Part shown: piece by piece, positions 16,210-25,154 of the stretch
Layout of the letters: each line of letters opens with the position of its first letter
Position numbering within the stretch: the first letter of the stretch is position 1
Source: Xanthomonas arboricola
Lineage (GTDB): Bacteria > Pseudomonadota > Gammaproteobacteria > Xanthomonadales > Xanthomonadaceae
Direction of reading: 5' to 3'
Length of the DNA: 64,000 nt
Assembly (NCBI RefSeq): GCF_003353015.1
Contig: NZ_QREM01000009.1
Location: 79,318 to 143,317, forward strand
Notes under the pieces: generated by a model
What the model was told of the DNA's origin: nothing
What the model saw: the letters and a program-made list of their open reading frames with translations, nothing else
The model's database searches: none
Program-made: the position numbers and the translations under genes

Positions 16210-17430
16210 TCAAAGCGCGTAGGGAATCACCCGCACGATCTCGCCCGCCTCGAAGCGCCGCGCCTGCTCGGGCAACACGATCAAGGCGTTGCTGTCGGCC
16301 GCGCCACGCAACAGATGCGAGGCATCGCCGCGGTGCGGCGAGGCGCTCAGGCGCCCGTCTTCGCCGCACTCCAGGCGCCCGCGCAGAAACTCCAGGCGCT
16401 CGTGGCGTTTTTCCCACGGGCTTGCCAGGGCCGCATGCCACGACGGACGCGGCTCGCCACGTCCCTGCAGGCCATCCAGCAACGGCACGCCGTAGGCGAT
16501 CAAGGTCGCCAGCACCGAGACCGGGTTGCCCGGCAGGCCCAGCACCAGGCAGCGGCCGATCTGCCCCAGCACCGCCGGCATGCCCGGGCGCATGCGCACG
16601 CGCCAGAAGTGGATGCGGCCCAGTTCGCCGATCAGCCGTGGCAGATAATCCTTCTCTCCTGCCGAGACGCCGCCACAGGTGATCACCACATCGAAGGCCG
16701 CCGCCGCATCTTCCAGCATCGTGCGGATGCGCTGCGGATCGTCCGGCAGGGTCGGCCATGCGGTCGGCGCATAGCCCAGCGCCCGCAGCTGCGCCATCAG
16801 CATGTCGCGGTTGCTGTTGTAGATCTGTCCCGGCCCCAACGGCATGCCCGGCTCCACCAGCTCATCGCCGGTGGCCAGCACCGCAATGGTCGGCCGCGGC
16901 GCCACTGCAAGCCGCGACAGGCCGAGCGCGGCCGCCAGTCCGATCCGGGCAGGCGTCAGCACCTGCCCGCTCTGTATCACCAGCTCGCCCGCGCGCACGT
17001 CACTGCCGGCCTGGCGCACCGCCGCACCCGGCGCAGGCATGCTATGGAAACGCACCACGCCATCGCGTTCCTGCGCATCCTCTTTCGGGATCACCGTATC
17101 GGCACCGTCGGGCAGCGTCGCACCGGTGGTGATGCGCAGGCATTGGCCCGCGCCCAACGTACCGGTCCAACGCTCGCCGGCAAACTGCTCGCCGACCAGT
17201 TGCAACGACGCATCGCCGCCCGCGACATCGGCATGCCGCAACGCAAAGCCGTCCATCGCGCTATTGGCGAAGGGCGGCAAGGCGATTGGCGCGATCAGGT
17301 CGGCAGCGCAGATGCGCCCGTCGGCACGCGAGGTGGCGATGTTCTCGTCAGGCGGACGGCTGCTGGCCGCAACGGCCTGCAGGATCTGCAGCGCCTGCGC
17401 GTAGGGAATGCGGGAGGGATAGTCGGTCAT
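16210..17430 (-). CDS. moeA: Molybdopterin molybdenumtransferase MoeA (paralogue 2)
   Basis: A 406-residue MoeA of canonical type: PPFANSAMDGFALR near residue 55, TTGATLPDGADTVIPKED, LATGDELVEPG, ITCGGVSAGEKDYLP and LGLPGNPVSVL. It keeps the T-C-G-G-V-S-x-G loop altered in the other copy and is only distantly similar to it, so the two are not a recent duplication. The ATG at 17430 fits the domain start; an extended frame adds 11 unconserved residues. It stands alone between convergent moeB and the der operon. Confidence 0.92.
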   Translation of the reverse strand: MTDYPSRIPYAQALQILQAVAASSRPPDENIATSRADGRICAADLIAPIALPPFANSAMDGFALRHADVAGGDASLQLVGEQFAGERWTGTLGAGQCLRITTGATLPDGADTVIPKEDAQERDGVVRFHSMPAPGAAVRQAGSDVRAGELVIQSGQVLTPARIGLAAALGLSRLAVAPRPTIAVLATGDELVEPGMPLGPGQIYNSNRDMLMAQLRALGYAPTAWPTLPDDPQRIRTMLEDAAAAFDVVITCGGVSAGEKDYLPRLIGELGRIHFWRVRMRPGMPAVLGQIGRCLVLGLPGNPVSVLATLIAYGVPLLDGLQGRGEPRPSWHAALASPWEKRHERLEFLRGRLECGEDGRLSASPHRGDASHLLRGAADSNALIVLPEQARRFEAGEIVRVIPYAL

Positions 17431-17640
17431 GGCGCGCAGGATACCAGCGGGTAGCGCCGACACAGAACGGCGACCAGCACGATCGCCTGCTTCTCAGCGG
17501 CCATGGCCGGCACTCCGGCCAGCACGCATCGCGCGAACACCGCAGCGTCCTGGCGCGTTACCCAACCCGCGCTGGAGCTGGCACGCCACACACACCAGGC
17601 CTTCGACGATGGCACGCCGCGCCAGGCGCGGCAGCACTGG

Positions 17641-19038
17641 CTACTTGCCCTTGACGTGCTTCATCAAGCGCCGCTTGCGTGCCACCTGCCGTTCGGTGAG
17701 CGTATTCTTCTTGCCCTCGTACGGGTTGGCGCCTTCGCGGAAGATGAAACGCACCGGCGTGCCGACCAGCTTGAAGCGCTTGCGGAAGAAGTTTTCCAGA
17801 TAGCGCTTGTACGACTCCGGCAGCACCTTCAGGCGCGTGCCATGCACGATAAAGGTGGGCGGATTGGCGCCACCCGGATGCACGTAACGCAGCTTGGAGA
17901 CGTGGCCACGGATGCTCGGCGGCGGATTGGTCTCGTAGGCGATTTCCAGCGCCTGGTTGACTTCGCTGGTGCTGAACTCGTGCGTGGCCGACGCGTGTGC
18001 ACGATGGATCGCCTGGAACAGCTCGCGCATGCCCGAGCCGTGCAGCGCGGAAATCCGCACCGCCTCGGCCCAGCTGACAAAGCCCAGCTTGCGCGACAGC
18101 AGGTCTTCGGCCTGCGCACGCTGGTAGTCGCTCTGCCCGTCCCATTTGTTGATCGCCACCACCAGCGCACGGCCAGCGTCCAGGATCGCGCCAAGAATGG
18201 TCGCGTCCTGATCGGTGACGCCTTCGCCGGCATCGAGCATCAGCACCGCGACCTGGCATTGCTCGATCGCCTGCAGCGTCTTGAACGCGCTGAACTTCTC
18301 CACCGCCTCCTCGACCTTGCCGCGGCGACGCAGGCCGGCCGTGTCGATCAGGCGGTACTGGCGCCCGTCGCGGTCCATGTCCACGGCGATCGAATCGCGC
18401 GTGGTGCCCGGCACTTCCGAGGCGATCATGCGTTCTTCGCCGAGCAGGCGATTGACCAGCGTCGACTTGCCCACGTTCGGGCGGCCGACAAAGGCGATGC
18501 GCACGCGCGCCGGGTCGGTATCCAGCAACTCGCCGGCACCTTCCTCGGGCAGGCGTGCGCCCACTTCTTCAAGCAGCTCGTCGATGCCCTGCCGATGCGC
18601 GGCAGACAGCGCCACCACATCGGAGAACCCGTAGCGCGCGAACTCCGAGCGCACGGTTTCTTCGTCGGTGCCGTCGATCTTGTTGATGACCAGCACGGTC
18701 GGACGCGCCAGCTTGCGCAGCCAGGCCAGGATCTCGTCGTCGAGCGCGGACGCGCCTTCGCGGCCATCGACCACGAACAGCACCAGGTCGGCTTCGCCGG
18801 CAGCGGCGCGTGCCTGACGTGCGGTGGCGCCGGCCAGGCCTTCCTCGTCGCCGGCGATACCGCCGGTATCGACGACGATGAACGGGCGTTCCTCGTCGAG
18901 ACGACAGACCCCGTAGTTACGGTCGCGGGTGACGCCGGGCTGGTCGTGGACCAGCGCGTCACGGGTGCGCGTCAGCGCATTGAAGATGGTGGACTTGCCG
19001 ACATTGGGCCGTCCGACCAGGGCGACCAGGGGCAGCAT
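17641..19038 (-). CDS. der: Ribosome biogenesis GTPase Der (EngA)
   Basis: An essential GTPase for maturation of the 50S ribosomal subunit. The 465-residue product has two tandem GTPase domains with Walker A loops [14 protein letters not shown] (near residue 8) and [14 protein letters not shown] (near residue 180), G4 motifs NKID and NKWD, and a C-terminal KH-like domain ending in a Lys/Arg-rich tail. The ATG lies 10 bases after the bamB stop, keeping the usual bamB-der coupling. Confidence 0.97.
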   Translation of the reverse strand: MLPLVALVGRPNVGKSTIFNALTRTRDALVHDQPGVTRDRNYGVCRLDEERPFIVVDTGGIAGDEEGLAGATARQARAAAGEADLVLFVVDGREGASALDDEILAWLRKLARPTVLVINKIDGTDEETVRSEFARYGFSDVVALSAAHRQGIDELLEEVGARLPEEGAGELLDTDPARVRIAFVGRPNVGKSTLVNRLLGEERMIASEVPGTTRDSIAVDMDRDGRQYRLIDTAGLRRRGKVEEAVEKFSAFKTLQAIEQCQVAVLMLDAGEGVTDQDATILGAILDAGRALVVAINKWDGQSDYQRAQAEDLLSRKLGFVSWAEAVRISALHGSGMRELFQAIHRAHASATHEFSTSEVNQALEIAYETNPPPSIRGHVSKLRYVHPGGANPPTFIVHGTRLKVLPESYKRYLENFFRKRFKLVGTPVRFIFREGANPYEGKKNTLTERQVARKRRLMKHVKGK

Positions 19039-19048
19039 CGCGAAGTCC

Positions 19049-20266
19049 TTATTGTGCCAACCGGAAGGCGGTGATATCGCCATCGGTGTTTTGTACCAAC
19101 AGAATGCCATCCACGACGATCGGCTGCGCCAGCAGCGTGTCGCGTCCAGCGCGAGCGCGCGCGGCCAGTGCACCATCGCTGAGCTTCAGCCAGTGCAGGT
19201 AACCCTTGTAATCGCCGACCACGGCGTAATCGCCCTGGATGGCCACACCGGTCAGGGAGCGACGTGCCAGCGCGGCCTGCGACCACATCGCCGCGCCGCT
19301 GCTCTTGTCGAGGCCCCACACCGAGCCGGCGTTGTCGGACACCACCACCACCGCAGACGACACGCCGACGCCACCGGCGCCGCCGTGATCGCGCGTCCAC
19401 AGCGGACGGCCACTCGGGCCTTCCAATGCGAGAGTCTCGTTCTTGAAGCTGGTTGCATACAGCGTGGTGCCATCCAGCACCGGCGCGCCGTCCACATCGG
19501 ACATGCGCTCCAGCTCGGTACGGCCTTCCGGCACGCCAATCGCCTGTTCCCACAACGGGCGGCCGTCCTGCAACGCCAGCGCGCTCAAGGTGCCGCTGTC
19601 GTTGCCGACGAACAGCACGCCCGGACCGGTCACGATCGGCGCATTGCCGCGCACCGACAGGGTGGGGCCTTCCTCGGCATGGAACCAGCGACGTTCGCCG
19701 GTGGCTGCGTCGAAGGCAGTGACGCGACCATCGTTGCTGCGCACCAACACCAGGTTCTGTGCAATGGCCGGTGCGGCGATGACTTCGTTCGGCACCTTGG
19801 CACGCCACTTTTCGGTGCCATCGGCCTGGTTCAACGCAATCACGTCGCCAGACAGCGTGCCGATCACCACCAGGCCGTCGCCGACGCCGGGGCCACCGGA
19901 CAGGCGCTGCTTGAACTTGCGATCGTTGCGCTCTTCCTTCTTGGGCTTGTATTCCCACACGCGCTTGCCGGTCTGCAGGTCCAGTGCCTGCACGCCCCCG
20001 GTGATCGCCGAGGCATACACCTTGCCATCGGCCACTGCCGGACGCTGACGCACGCCGATATGGCCCTGGCCCTTGCCCACGCCGGTGGACCAGAGCTTGT
20101 CGACCTTGACCGACGGCTCGAACTTGACCAGCTCGGCAGGTTCCTGCGCCTTCTTGGCGGCAGCGTCCTTGCCGGCAAACCAGCCCTTGACGGTGCTGCA
20201 ACCGGCCAGCGACACACCCATCAGGGCGAGCAATGCAATGCGCTTGTACATATCAACCTGCTTCAT
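19049..20266 (-). CDS. bamB: Outer-membrane assembly lipoprotein BamB
   Basis: BamB is a beta-propeller lipoprotein of the BAM complex that inserts outer-membrane proteins. A signal peptide ends in the lipobox L-A-G-C, followed by repeated PQQ-like propeller blades (for example [34 protein letters not shown]). The start at 20266 overlaps the yfgM stop by one base (TGATG); an ATG at 20251 ([10 protein letters not shown]) would also give a complete signal peptide. It sits between yfgM and der in the classic order. Confidence 0.95.
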   Translation of the reverse strand: MKQVDMYKRIALLALMGVSLAGCSTVKGWFAGKDAAAKKAQEPAELVKFEPSVKVDKLWSTGVGKGQGHIGVRQRPAVADGKVYASAITGGVQALDLQTGKRVWEYKPKKEERNDRKFKQRLSGGPGVGDGLVVIGTLSGDVIALNQADGTEKWRAKVPNEVIAAPAIAQNLVLVRSNDGRVTAFDAATGERRWFHAEEGPTLSVRGNAPIVTGPGVLFVGNDSGTLSALALQDGRPLWEQAIGVPEGRTELERMSDVDGAPVLDGTTLYATSFKNETLALEGPSGRPLWTRDHGGAGGVGVSSAVVVVSDNAGSVWGLDKSSGAAMWSQAALARRSLTGVAIQGDYAVVGDYKGYLHWLKLSDGALAARARAGRDTLLAQPIVVDGILLVQNTDGDITAFRLAQ

Positions 20267-20904
20267 CAAATCGGCTCCGCCGGATCGGGCACCTTGCCGC
20301 CCACATCCATCAGCTTGGTTTCCAGCAGACGGCGCTGCGGCGAGGCCACATCCACCGTGGTCAGGGCCTTGGCGTAGAGCGCACGCGCTTCATCCGGCTT
20401 GCCCTGCACGACCAGCGCATCGGCGCGGATCTCCAGGCTGGTGTGATCCTGCGCATCGGCCAGCAGCTTGATCGCCTCGTCCGGCTTGCCGCTTTCGGTG
20501 AGCACGCGCGCCAGGCGCTGCTGCACGATCTGCTTGAGCTCGCCTTCGGCGGGCACGTCGCGCAAGGTCTTGATTGCTTCGGCGTTTTTGCCGGCATCCA
20601 CCTGGGCCTTGGCCAGGCGCAATGCAGCCAGCTCGGCGTAGATACCGCCCTTGCCGTCATCCAGCGCCACGATGTCCTTGGCCGCCTTGTCCAGGTCCTT
20701 GCCCTGGATGGACTTCACCACCGCCTCGTAGCGGGTGTTGGCTTCCACCGACTGGGTGGCGGTGTGCTTCTGCCACCACTGCCAGCCCAGGATCAGGGCC
20801 AGGCCCAGTACGACGCCGCCAATCAGCCCTGCGCCATTCTTTCTCAACCAGGAACGAACGCGTTCGCCTTGTTCGTGTTCGTCCAGCAGATCGTCGATCG
20901 CCAT
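20266..20904 (-). CDS. yfgM: YfgM-like ancillary SecYEG translocon subunit, TPR protein
   Basis: The 212-residue protein has a short cytoplasmic N-terminus (MAIDDLLDEHEQGERVRSWL), one membrane helix (about residues 24-42) and a periplasmic TPR-like domain. This matches YfgM, which contacts the Sec translocon and periplasmic chaperones. It is co-transcribed with bamB and der. In E. coli ispG and hisS lie between rodZ and yfgM; here rodZ follows directly after 70 bp. Confidence 0.9.
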   Translation of the reverse strand: MAIDDLLDEHEQGERVRSWLRKNGAGLIGGVVLGLALILGWQWWQKHTATQSVEANTRYEAVVKSIQGKDLDKAAKDIVALDDGKGGIYAELAALRLAKAQVDAGKNAEAIKTLRDVPAEGELKQIVQQRLARVLTESGKPDEAIKLLADAQDHTSLEIRADALVVQGKPDEARALYAKALTTVDVASPQRRLLETKLMDVGGKVPDPAEPI

Positions 20905-20974
20905 GCGTACTCTCGCTCCGTCATCCCGGAGGCGCGGAACATCAATAGGGAAAAATGAAAAACCGCAGTCCGCT

Positions 20975-21835
20975 TCACTCGGAAGCAGGTACCACGGAGC
21001 CGTCGGAGGATACCGCAAAACGGGCCACGTTAGCGCGCTGGAACGGTTTCACATCGACGATACTGCCGCCTTGCTGAACCTCTACCGCCGACGCGTTGCC
21101 CAGCACCACCCGACCCACCTGCCCGGGCGAATAGCTGCGACGCTCGCCGGAACGCACCAGTGCTTTTTCGACCGCGCTGCCATCCGGCGCCAGGATCTGT
21201 ACCCAGCTGTCGCCACTGAAGCTCAACGACAGACTGCCGCCAGCGGCGGTCGCCGCTGCAGGCGGCTCGGCCTCGGGCGTGGCGCGCGGCACTGGCGTCA
21301 TCGAAGCGATATACGGCGCCGGCTGTTCGCGCGGCGCGCTGGCCGGCTGCGCTGCGGCATTGGCCGGGGTACCGGCCCTTGGCGCTTCGGGCATGCTGTC
21401 CAGCGACACCGTGCTGGGCACCTTGCCATCCAGGTGCGAGCGGGTCGCGTACCAGACCGGCACCGCGAACACGCCGGTGATCACCACATACATCGCCTTG
21501 CGCGCCGTGCTTTCCAGGATGCGCCGCGCCCGCGGCGTGTGCGTATGACTGACCAGCTTGACCGGTTCGATCGGCGCAATGGCCGCCTGCTGCAGCAGCG
21601 GCTCCAGGTCCACATGCAACAGGCGCGCATAGCTGCGCAACTGACCGCGCACGAAGACCGGCGCGCCCAGGCGCTGCCATTCCTCCTGCTCCAGCGAGCG
21701 CACCACATGCGCCGGCATGCGCAGCCTGGCGGCGACCTCGTCCAGGCTCAGGCCTGCCGCTTCGCGCGCGTCGCGCAAATGCTGTCCGCAGCCCTTTTCC
21801 TGCTCGAAAGGGTTCGGATTGGAATCACTGATCAC
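20975..21835 (-). CDS. rodZ: RodZ-like cell-shape protein
   Basis: The 286-residue protein has an N-terminal Cro/CI-type helix-turn-helix (about residues 18-80), a membrane helix near 118-136, an Ala/Pro-rich periplasmic linker and a C-terminal beta-rich DUF4115-like domain (SLSLSFSGDSWVQILAPDG). RodZ links MreB filaments to the membrane. The start is GTG at 21835, overlapping the pilF stop by four bases. The position behind rlmN and pilF is the usual one. Confidence 0.9.
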   Translation of the reverse strand: MISDSNPNPFEQEKGCGQHLRDAREAAGLSLDEVAARLRMPAHVVRSLEQEEWQRLGAPVFVRGQLRSYARLLHVDLEPLLQQAAIAPIEPVKLVSHTHTPRARRILESTARKAMYVVITGVFAVPVWYATRSHLDGKVPSTVSLDSMPEAPRAGTPANAAAQPASAPREQPAPYIASMTPVPRATPEAEPPAAATAAGGSLSLSFSGDSWVQILAPDGSAVEKALVRSGERRSYSPGQVGRVVLGNASAVEVQQGGSIVDVKPFQRANVARFAVSSDGSVVPASE

Positions 21836-22644
21836 AATGCATTGGCCCCGGAGTTGGCGGTCGCTGCGTCAGGAAATTCCTTGACCAACCGCTGTTGGTA
21901 ACGGCTGGCAGCAACCTTGTCGCCCAGCCCTTGCTCAATCTGAATGGCGAGTTGTAACACGGAAGCGGTTGCCGGTGCAGCCGCGAGCCGTCGTTCGATA
22001 AAGGCGCGCGCTTCGAAAAAATTGCGACGCATCGCTTCGGAGCGTGCCATCGACTCGAGTGCGTACGGATTAAGCGGATCCAGTTCCAGCGCTTTACGCA
22101 AGTCACTGGTTGCACGCTCCGGCTGCCCCGCCTTGAGTGCGCAACCGCCTGCATTACCCAATGCAGAAGCGGGCGATGCGTAGTTTCTGTCGGTCAGGGC
22201 GCGATCGAACCAGAGCAACGATTCGGCCGGCGAGCCGTTGGCGCATAACCATGCGCCGTAATTGTTCAAGACATCGCCACGCTGCGGTGCAAGCTCGGCA
22301 GCGCGGCGGTAGGAGGCACCGGAGCCGACAACGTCGCCCTTGGCGCCTTGAATCAGCGCCAGCAACCCGATCGCATCCACGGATCGGGGATCTTTCTTCA
22401 AGGCCGCGCGCACCTGCTCTTCGGCAGCGGCGTAGTCGCCTGTCTGCAGCCGGTTATTGGCCAGGCCAAGCTTTTCCTGCACCGCCAGGCGACTCTTGGT
22501 CGCGGCACTGTCGCGGAACGAATGCACCTGCGCGACCTCCTCGACCGTCTGGACCGAGCCCGCCTTGGCATTGCGACCGCCGCAGCCGACCACGCTCAGC
22601 GCGATCGCCAGCGCGGCCATGGCGGCGAGATCACGCTGCCGCAT
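21832..22644 (-). CDS. pilF: Type IV pilus biogenesis/stability lipoprotein PilF (PilW)
   Basis: A 270-residue outer-membrane lipoprotein with TPR repeats that helps assemble the PilQ secretin. The N-terminus is a lipoprotein signal with V-V-G-C lipobox, followed by TPRs ([37 protein letters not shown]). The ATG at 22644 lies within rlmN (14-bp overlap), so the genes are coupled. Confidence 0.92.
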   Translation of the reverse strand: MRQRDLAAMAALAIALSVVGCGGRNAKAGSVQTVEEVAQVHSFRDSAATKSRLAVQEKLGLANNRLQTGDYAAAEEQVRAALKKDPRSVDAIGLLALIQGAKGDVVGSGASYRRAAELAPQRGDVLNNYGAWLCANGSPAESLLWFDRALTDRNYASPASALGNAGGCALKAGQPERATSDLRKALELDPLNPYALESMARSEAMRRNFFEARAFIERRLAAAPATASVLQLAIQIEQGLGDKVAASRYQQRLVKEFPDAATANSGANAL

Positions 22645-23836
22645 CTCGCCCGGCCTGCCCTTCCAGGGTGCGCAGGAAGTCCGCCTGGCGACGGGTACGG
22701 TCCATGACCTGGCCCTTGAGCTGTCCACAGGCCGCATCGATATCGTCGCCACGGGTACGGCGCACCATCGTCAGCACCTGCGCGTCGAGCAGGATCTTCT
22801 GGAAGGCGCGGATCTCGGTCTCGCCCGAGCGCTCGTAGCGCGTGCCAGGGAACGGATTGAACGGGATCAGGTTGACCTTGCCGGCATCCTTGGACTGCAC
22901 CGCATTGTCGAACTGCCGCATCAATCGGGCCAGCTGGCGCGCATGCTCGGGCTGGTCGTTGATGCCCTTCATCAAGGTGTACTCGAAGGTGACCGAATCG
23001 CGCTTCTTGTTGCCGCGCAGATAGCGCGCGCACGATTCCATCAGCTCGGCGATCGGGTATTTCTTGTTCAACGGCACCAGGCTCTCGCGCAGCGCGTCGT
23101 TGGCAGCATGCAGCGACACCGCCAGCGAAACATCGCTTTCGGTCGAGAGCCGGTCGATCATCGGCACCAGGCCCGAGGTCGACAGCGTCACCCGCTTGCT
23201 GGCCAGGCCGTAGCCCAGGTCGTCGCGCATTACGCTCATCGCGCGCACGACGTTGTCGAAATTCATCAGCGGCTCGCCCATGCCCATCATCACCACATTG
23301 GTGAGGCGGCGCTGCTGGTGCGGCACGTTGCCCAGATGGCGCGCCGCCACCCACACCTGCCCGACGATCTCGGCAGTGGTGAGGTTGCGGTTGAAGCCCT
23401 GGGTGGCGGTCGAACAGAAGGTGCAGTTCAGGCCGCAGCCGACCTGGGAGGACACGCACAGCGTGCCGCGGCCCTTGTCGGGGATGTAGACGGTCTCGAT
23501 CGCGTTCTTGCCGTCGGTGCCCATGGCCAGCAGCCATTTATGGGTCCCGTCGGTGGATGGCTTGTCGAACACGACATTCGGGACCAGGACCTCGGCATGC
23601 TGGTGCAACTTCGCACGCAGCGCCTTGCCGAGGTCGGTCATCTGGTCGAAATCGGTGACGTAGCGATGGTGGATCCACTTCATCACCTGATGGGCACGGT
23701 AGCGCGCTTCGCCGAGCGTGTCGGCGAAGAAGCGCTCCAGTCCCTCGCGGTCGAGGTCGAGCAGGTTCTGCTTGCGCAGTTCCGGGGTACGGACGGGAAC
23801 GTCCTGCAGCACGGAGGGGATCACGACCTCATTCAC
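22631..23836 (-). CDS. rlmN: Dual-specificity 23S rRNA/tRNA adenine-C2 methyltransferase RlmN
   Basis: A radical-SAM enzyme that methylates A2503 of 23S rRNA and A37 of some tRNAs. The 401-residue product carries the radical-SAM motif C-G-L-N-C-T-F-C (about residues 123-130), the S-binding GMGEPLMN motif and the C-terminal catalytic Cys in [10 protein letters not shown]. It lies 18 bp after ndk. Confidence 0.97.
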   Translation of the reverse strand: MNEVVIPSVLQDVPVRTPELRKQNLLDLDREGLERFFADTLGEARYRAHQVMKWIHHRYVTDFDQMTDLGKALRAKLHQHAEVLVPNVVFDKPSTDGTHKWLLAMGTDGKNAIETVYIPDKGRGTLCVSSQVGCGLNCTFCSTATQGFNRNLTTAEIVGQVWVAARHLGNVPHQQRRLTNVVMMGMGEPLMNFDNVVRAMSVMRDDLGYGLASKRVTLSTSGLVPMIDRLSTESDVSLAVSLHAANDALRESLVPLNKKYPIAELMESCARYLRGNKKRDSVTFEYTLMKGINDQPEHARQLARLMRQFDNAVQSKDAGKVNLIPFNPFPGTRYERSGETEIRAFQKILLDAQVLTMVRRTRGDDIDAACGQLKGQVMDRTRRQADFLRTLEGQAGRDAAA

Positions 23837-23854
23837 GATTCGACTCTCTCGGCC

Positions 23855-24280
23855 TCAGCGCGAGACCACTTCGGTGGCGGCAAAGAAATACGCAACTTCG
23901 TTGGCAGCGTTCTCGACCGAATCCGAGCCGTGGGCGGCGTTGGCATCGATCGAGTCGGCGAAGTCGGCGCGGATGGTGCCCGGCGCAGCGTCCTTGGGAT
24001 TGGTCGCGCCCAGCAGGTCACGGTGTGCGGCAACGGCGTTCTCGCCTTCCAGCGCCTGGATCATCACCGGGCCGGAGATCATGAACTCGACCAGCGCGTT
24101 GAAGAACGGACGCTCGCGGTGCACGGCGTAGAAGCCTTCGGCTTCGCGACGCGACAGCTGCTTGTACTTGGATGCCACGATCTTCAGGCCGGCCTTCTCG
24201 AAGCGGCTGTAGATTTCGCCGATGACGTTCTTGGCGACGGCGTCGGGCTTGATGATGGACAGGGTGCGCTCCAGCGCCAT
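23855..24280 (-). CDS. ndk: Nucleoside-diphosphate kinase
   Basis: Ndk balances nucleoside triphosphates through a phospho-histidine. The 141-residue product is full length with [12 protein letters not shown] at the start and the active site N-A-A-H-G-S-D-S (His near 117). A GGAGAT ribosome binding site precedes the ATG. It opens the seven-gene minus-strand cluster that runs through der. Confidence 0.97.
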   Translation of the reverse strand: MALERTLSIIKPDAVAKNVIGEIYSRFEKAGLKIVASKYKQLSRREAEGFYAVHRERPFFNALVEFMISGPVMIQALEGENAVAAHRDLLGATNPKDAAPGTIRADFADSIDANAAHGSDSVENAANEVAYFFAATEVVSR

Positions 24281-24327
24281 GGGAAGATCTCCGTTGGGCG
24301 GGCCACTGAAGGCCCGAGATTATCATG

Positions 24328-24352
24328 AAAAAAACCCGCGTCAAAACGCGGG
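24328..24352 (-). terminator. Terminator-like hairpin upstream of ndk
   Basis: On the minus strand CCCGCGT-N4-ACGCGGG is followed by seven T residues, a good intrinsic terminator pointing toward ndk, although no minus-strand gene is visible upstream of it. The same bases contain TTGACG, with GATAAT 14 nt further on, so part of the ndk promoter may overlap the hairpin. Confidence 0.5.
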
Positions 24353-24463
24353 CTTAGGCTTGTTTGCGATGGTCAATTCTATCTCTTCGTCGCTGCATTT
24401 GCACACCGCCCCCTGAATCGTGCTGCGTTGCCGCATGACCGCTGCAACGTCCAGTCGTAGACT

Positions 24464-24477
24464 CAAACAATCGTTTG
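24464..24477. promoter_or_regulatory. PsrA-type operator in front of the TetR gene
   Basis: CAAAC-AATC-GTTTG matches the PsrA half-site pattern known from Pseudomonas (G/C-AAAC-N2-4-GTTT-G/C), and weaker symmetry continues outward to ACTCAA/TTGAGT. It lies 20 bp before the TetR start codon, suiting autorepression lifted by long-chain fatty acids or acyl-CoA. Confidence 0.7.
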
Positions 24478-24496
24478 ATTGAGTTTCGCCCCGCGC

Positions 24497-25129
24497 ATGC
24501 CCAAGCCCGCCCACTTCTCCACCAAGGACCGCATCCTCGGCGCGGCCGAGGAGCTGTTCGCCCAGCATGGCTTCGCCGGGACCTCGCTGCGCCAGCTGAC
24601 CACCCAGGCCGACGTCAATATCGCCGCGGTCAACTACCACTTCGGTTCCAAGGAAAACCTGGTCAACGAGGTGTTCCGTCGCCGCATGGACGAAATGACC
24701 GCCGCGCGCCTGCAGCAACTGGAGGCGGCCAGGAAGTCGCAACCAGGCGAGCTCACCGCGGTGCTCGCCGCCTTCGTCGAGCCGGCCCTGGCGATGGCCC
24801 AGGACCGCCAGAGCGGCGGCGCGTTCGTGCGGGTGATTGCGCGCGCCTACGCCGAAAAGAACGACAACCTGCGCAAGTTCCTGTCCGACCACTACGGGCA
24901 TGTGCTGCGCGAATTCGGCAAGGCCATCGCGGCCTGCGTGCCGGGCCTGAGCAAGGAGGAGCTGTACTGGCGCCTGGATTTCCTCGCCGGTGCGCTCACC
25001 TATGCCATGGCCGATTTCGGCCTCATCAAGCGGCCGGCCGGGGTCAGCGAGGCCGACCACCGCGCGCGCGCCGCGCGCGAACTGATCCGTTTTGCAGAAC
25101 CGGGTTTCCGTACCCATTCCACACCGTAG
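24497..25129 (+). CDS. TetR-family regulator, PsrA-like
   Basis: A 210-residue TetR regulator with an N-terminal helix-turn-helix (about residues 10-55; FAGTSLRQLTTQADVNIAAV, then YHFGSKENLV) and a ligand-binding C-terminal half. A PsrA-type palindrome in its promoter and the fadB-fadA genes starting 25 bp downstream suggest it represses beta-oxidation and itself. The ATG at 24497 is chosen over a TTG six codons upstream that lies next to the operator. Confidence 0.9.
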   Translation: MPKPAHFSTKDRILGAAEELFAQHGFAGTSLRQLTTQADVNIAAVNYHFGSKENLVNEVFRRRMDEMTAARLQQLEAARKSQPGELTAVLAAFVEPALAMAQDRQSGGAFVRVIARAYAEKNDNLRKFLSDHYGHVLREFGKAIAACVPGLSKEELYWRLDFLAGALTYAMADFGLIKRPAGVSEADHRARAARELIRFAEPGFRTHSTP

Positions 25130-25154
25130 TCGCTCACACCAAAGGCTCATCGCT

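Noticed and set aside
11285..17430. Recent tandem duplication of moeA
   Set aside because: The two products differ throughout, including the conserved loop, so they are old paralogues.
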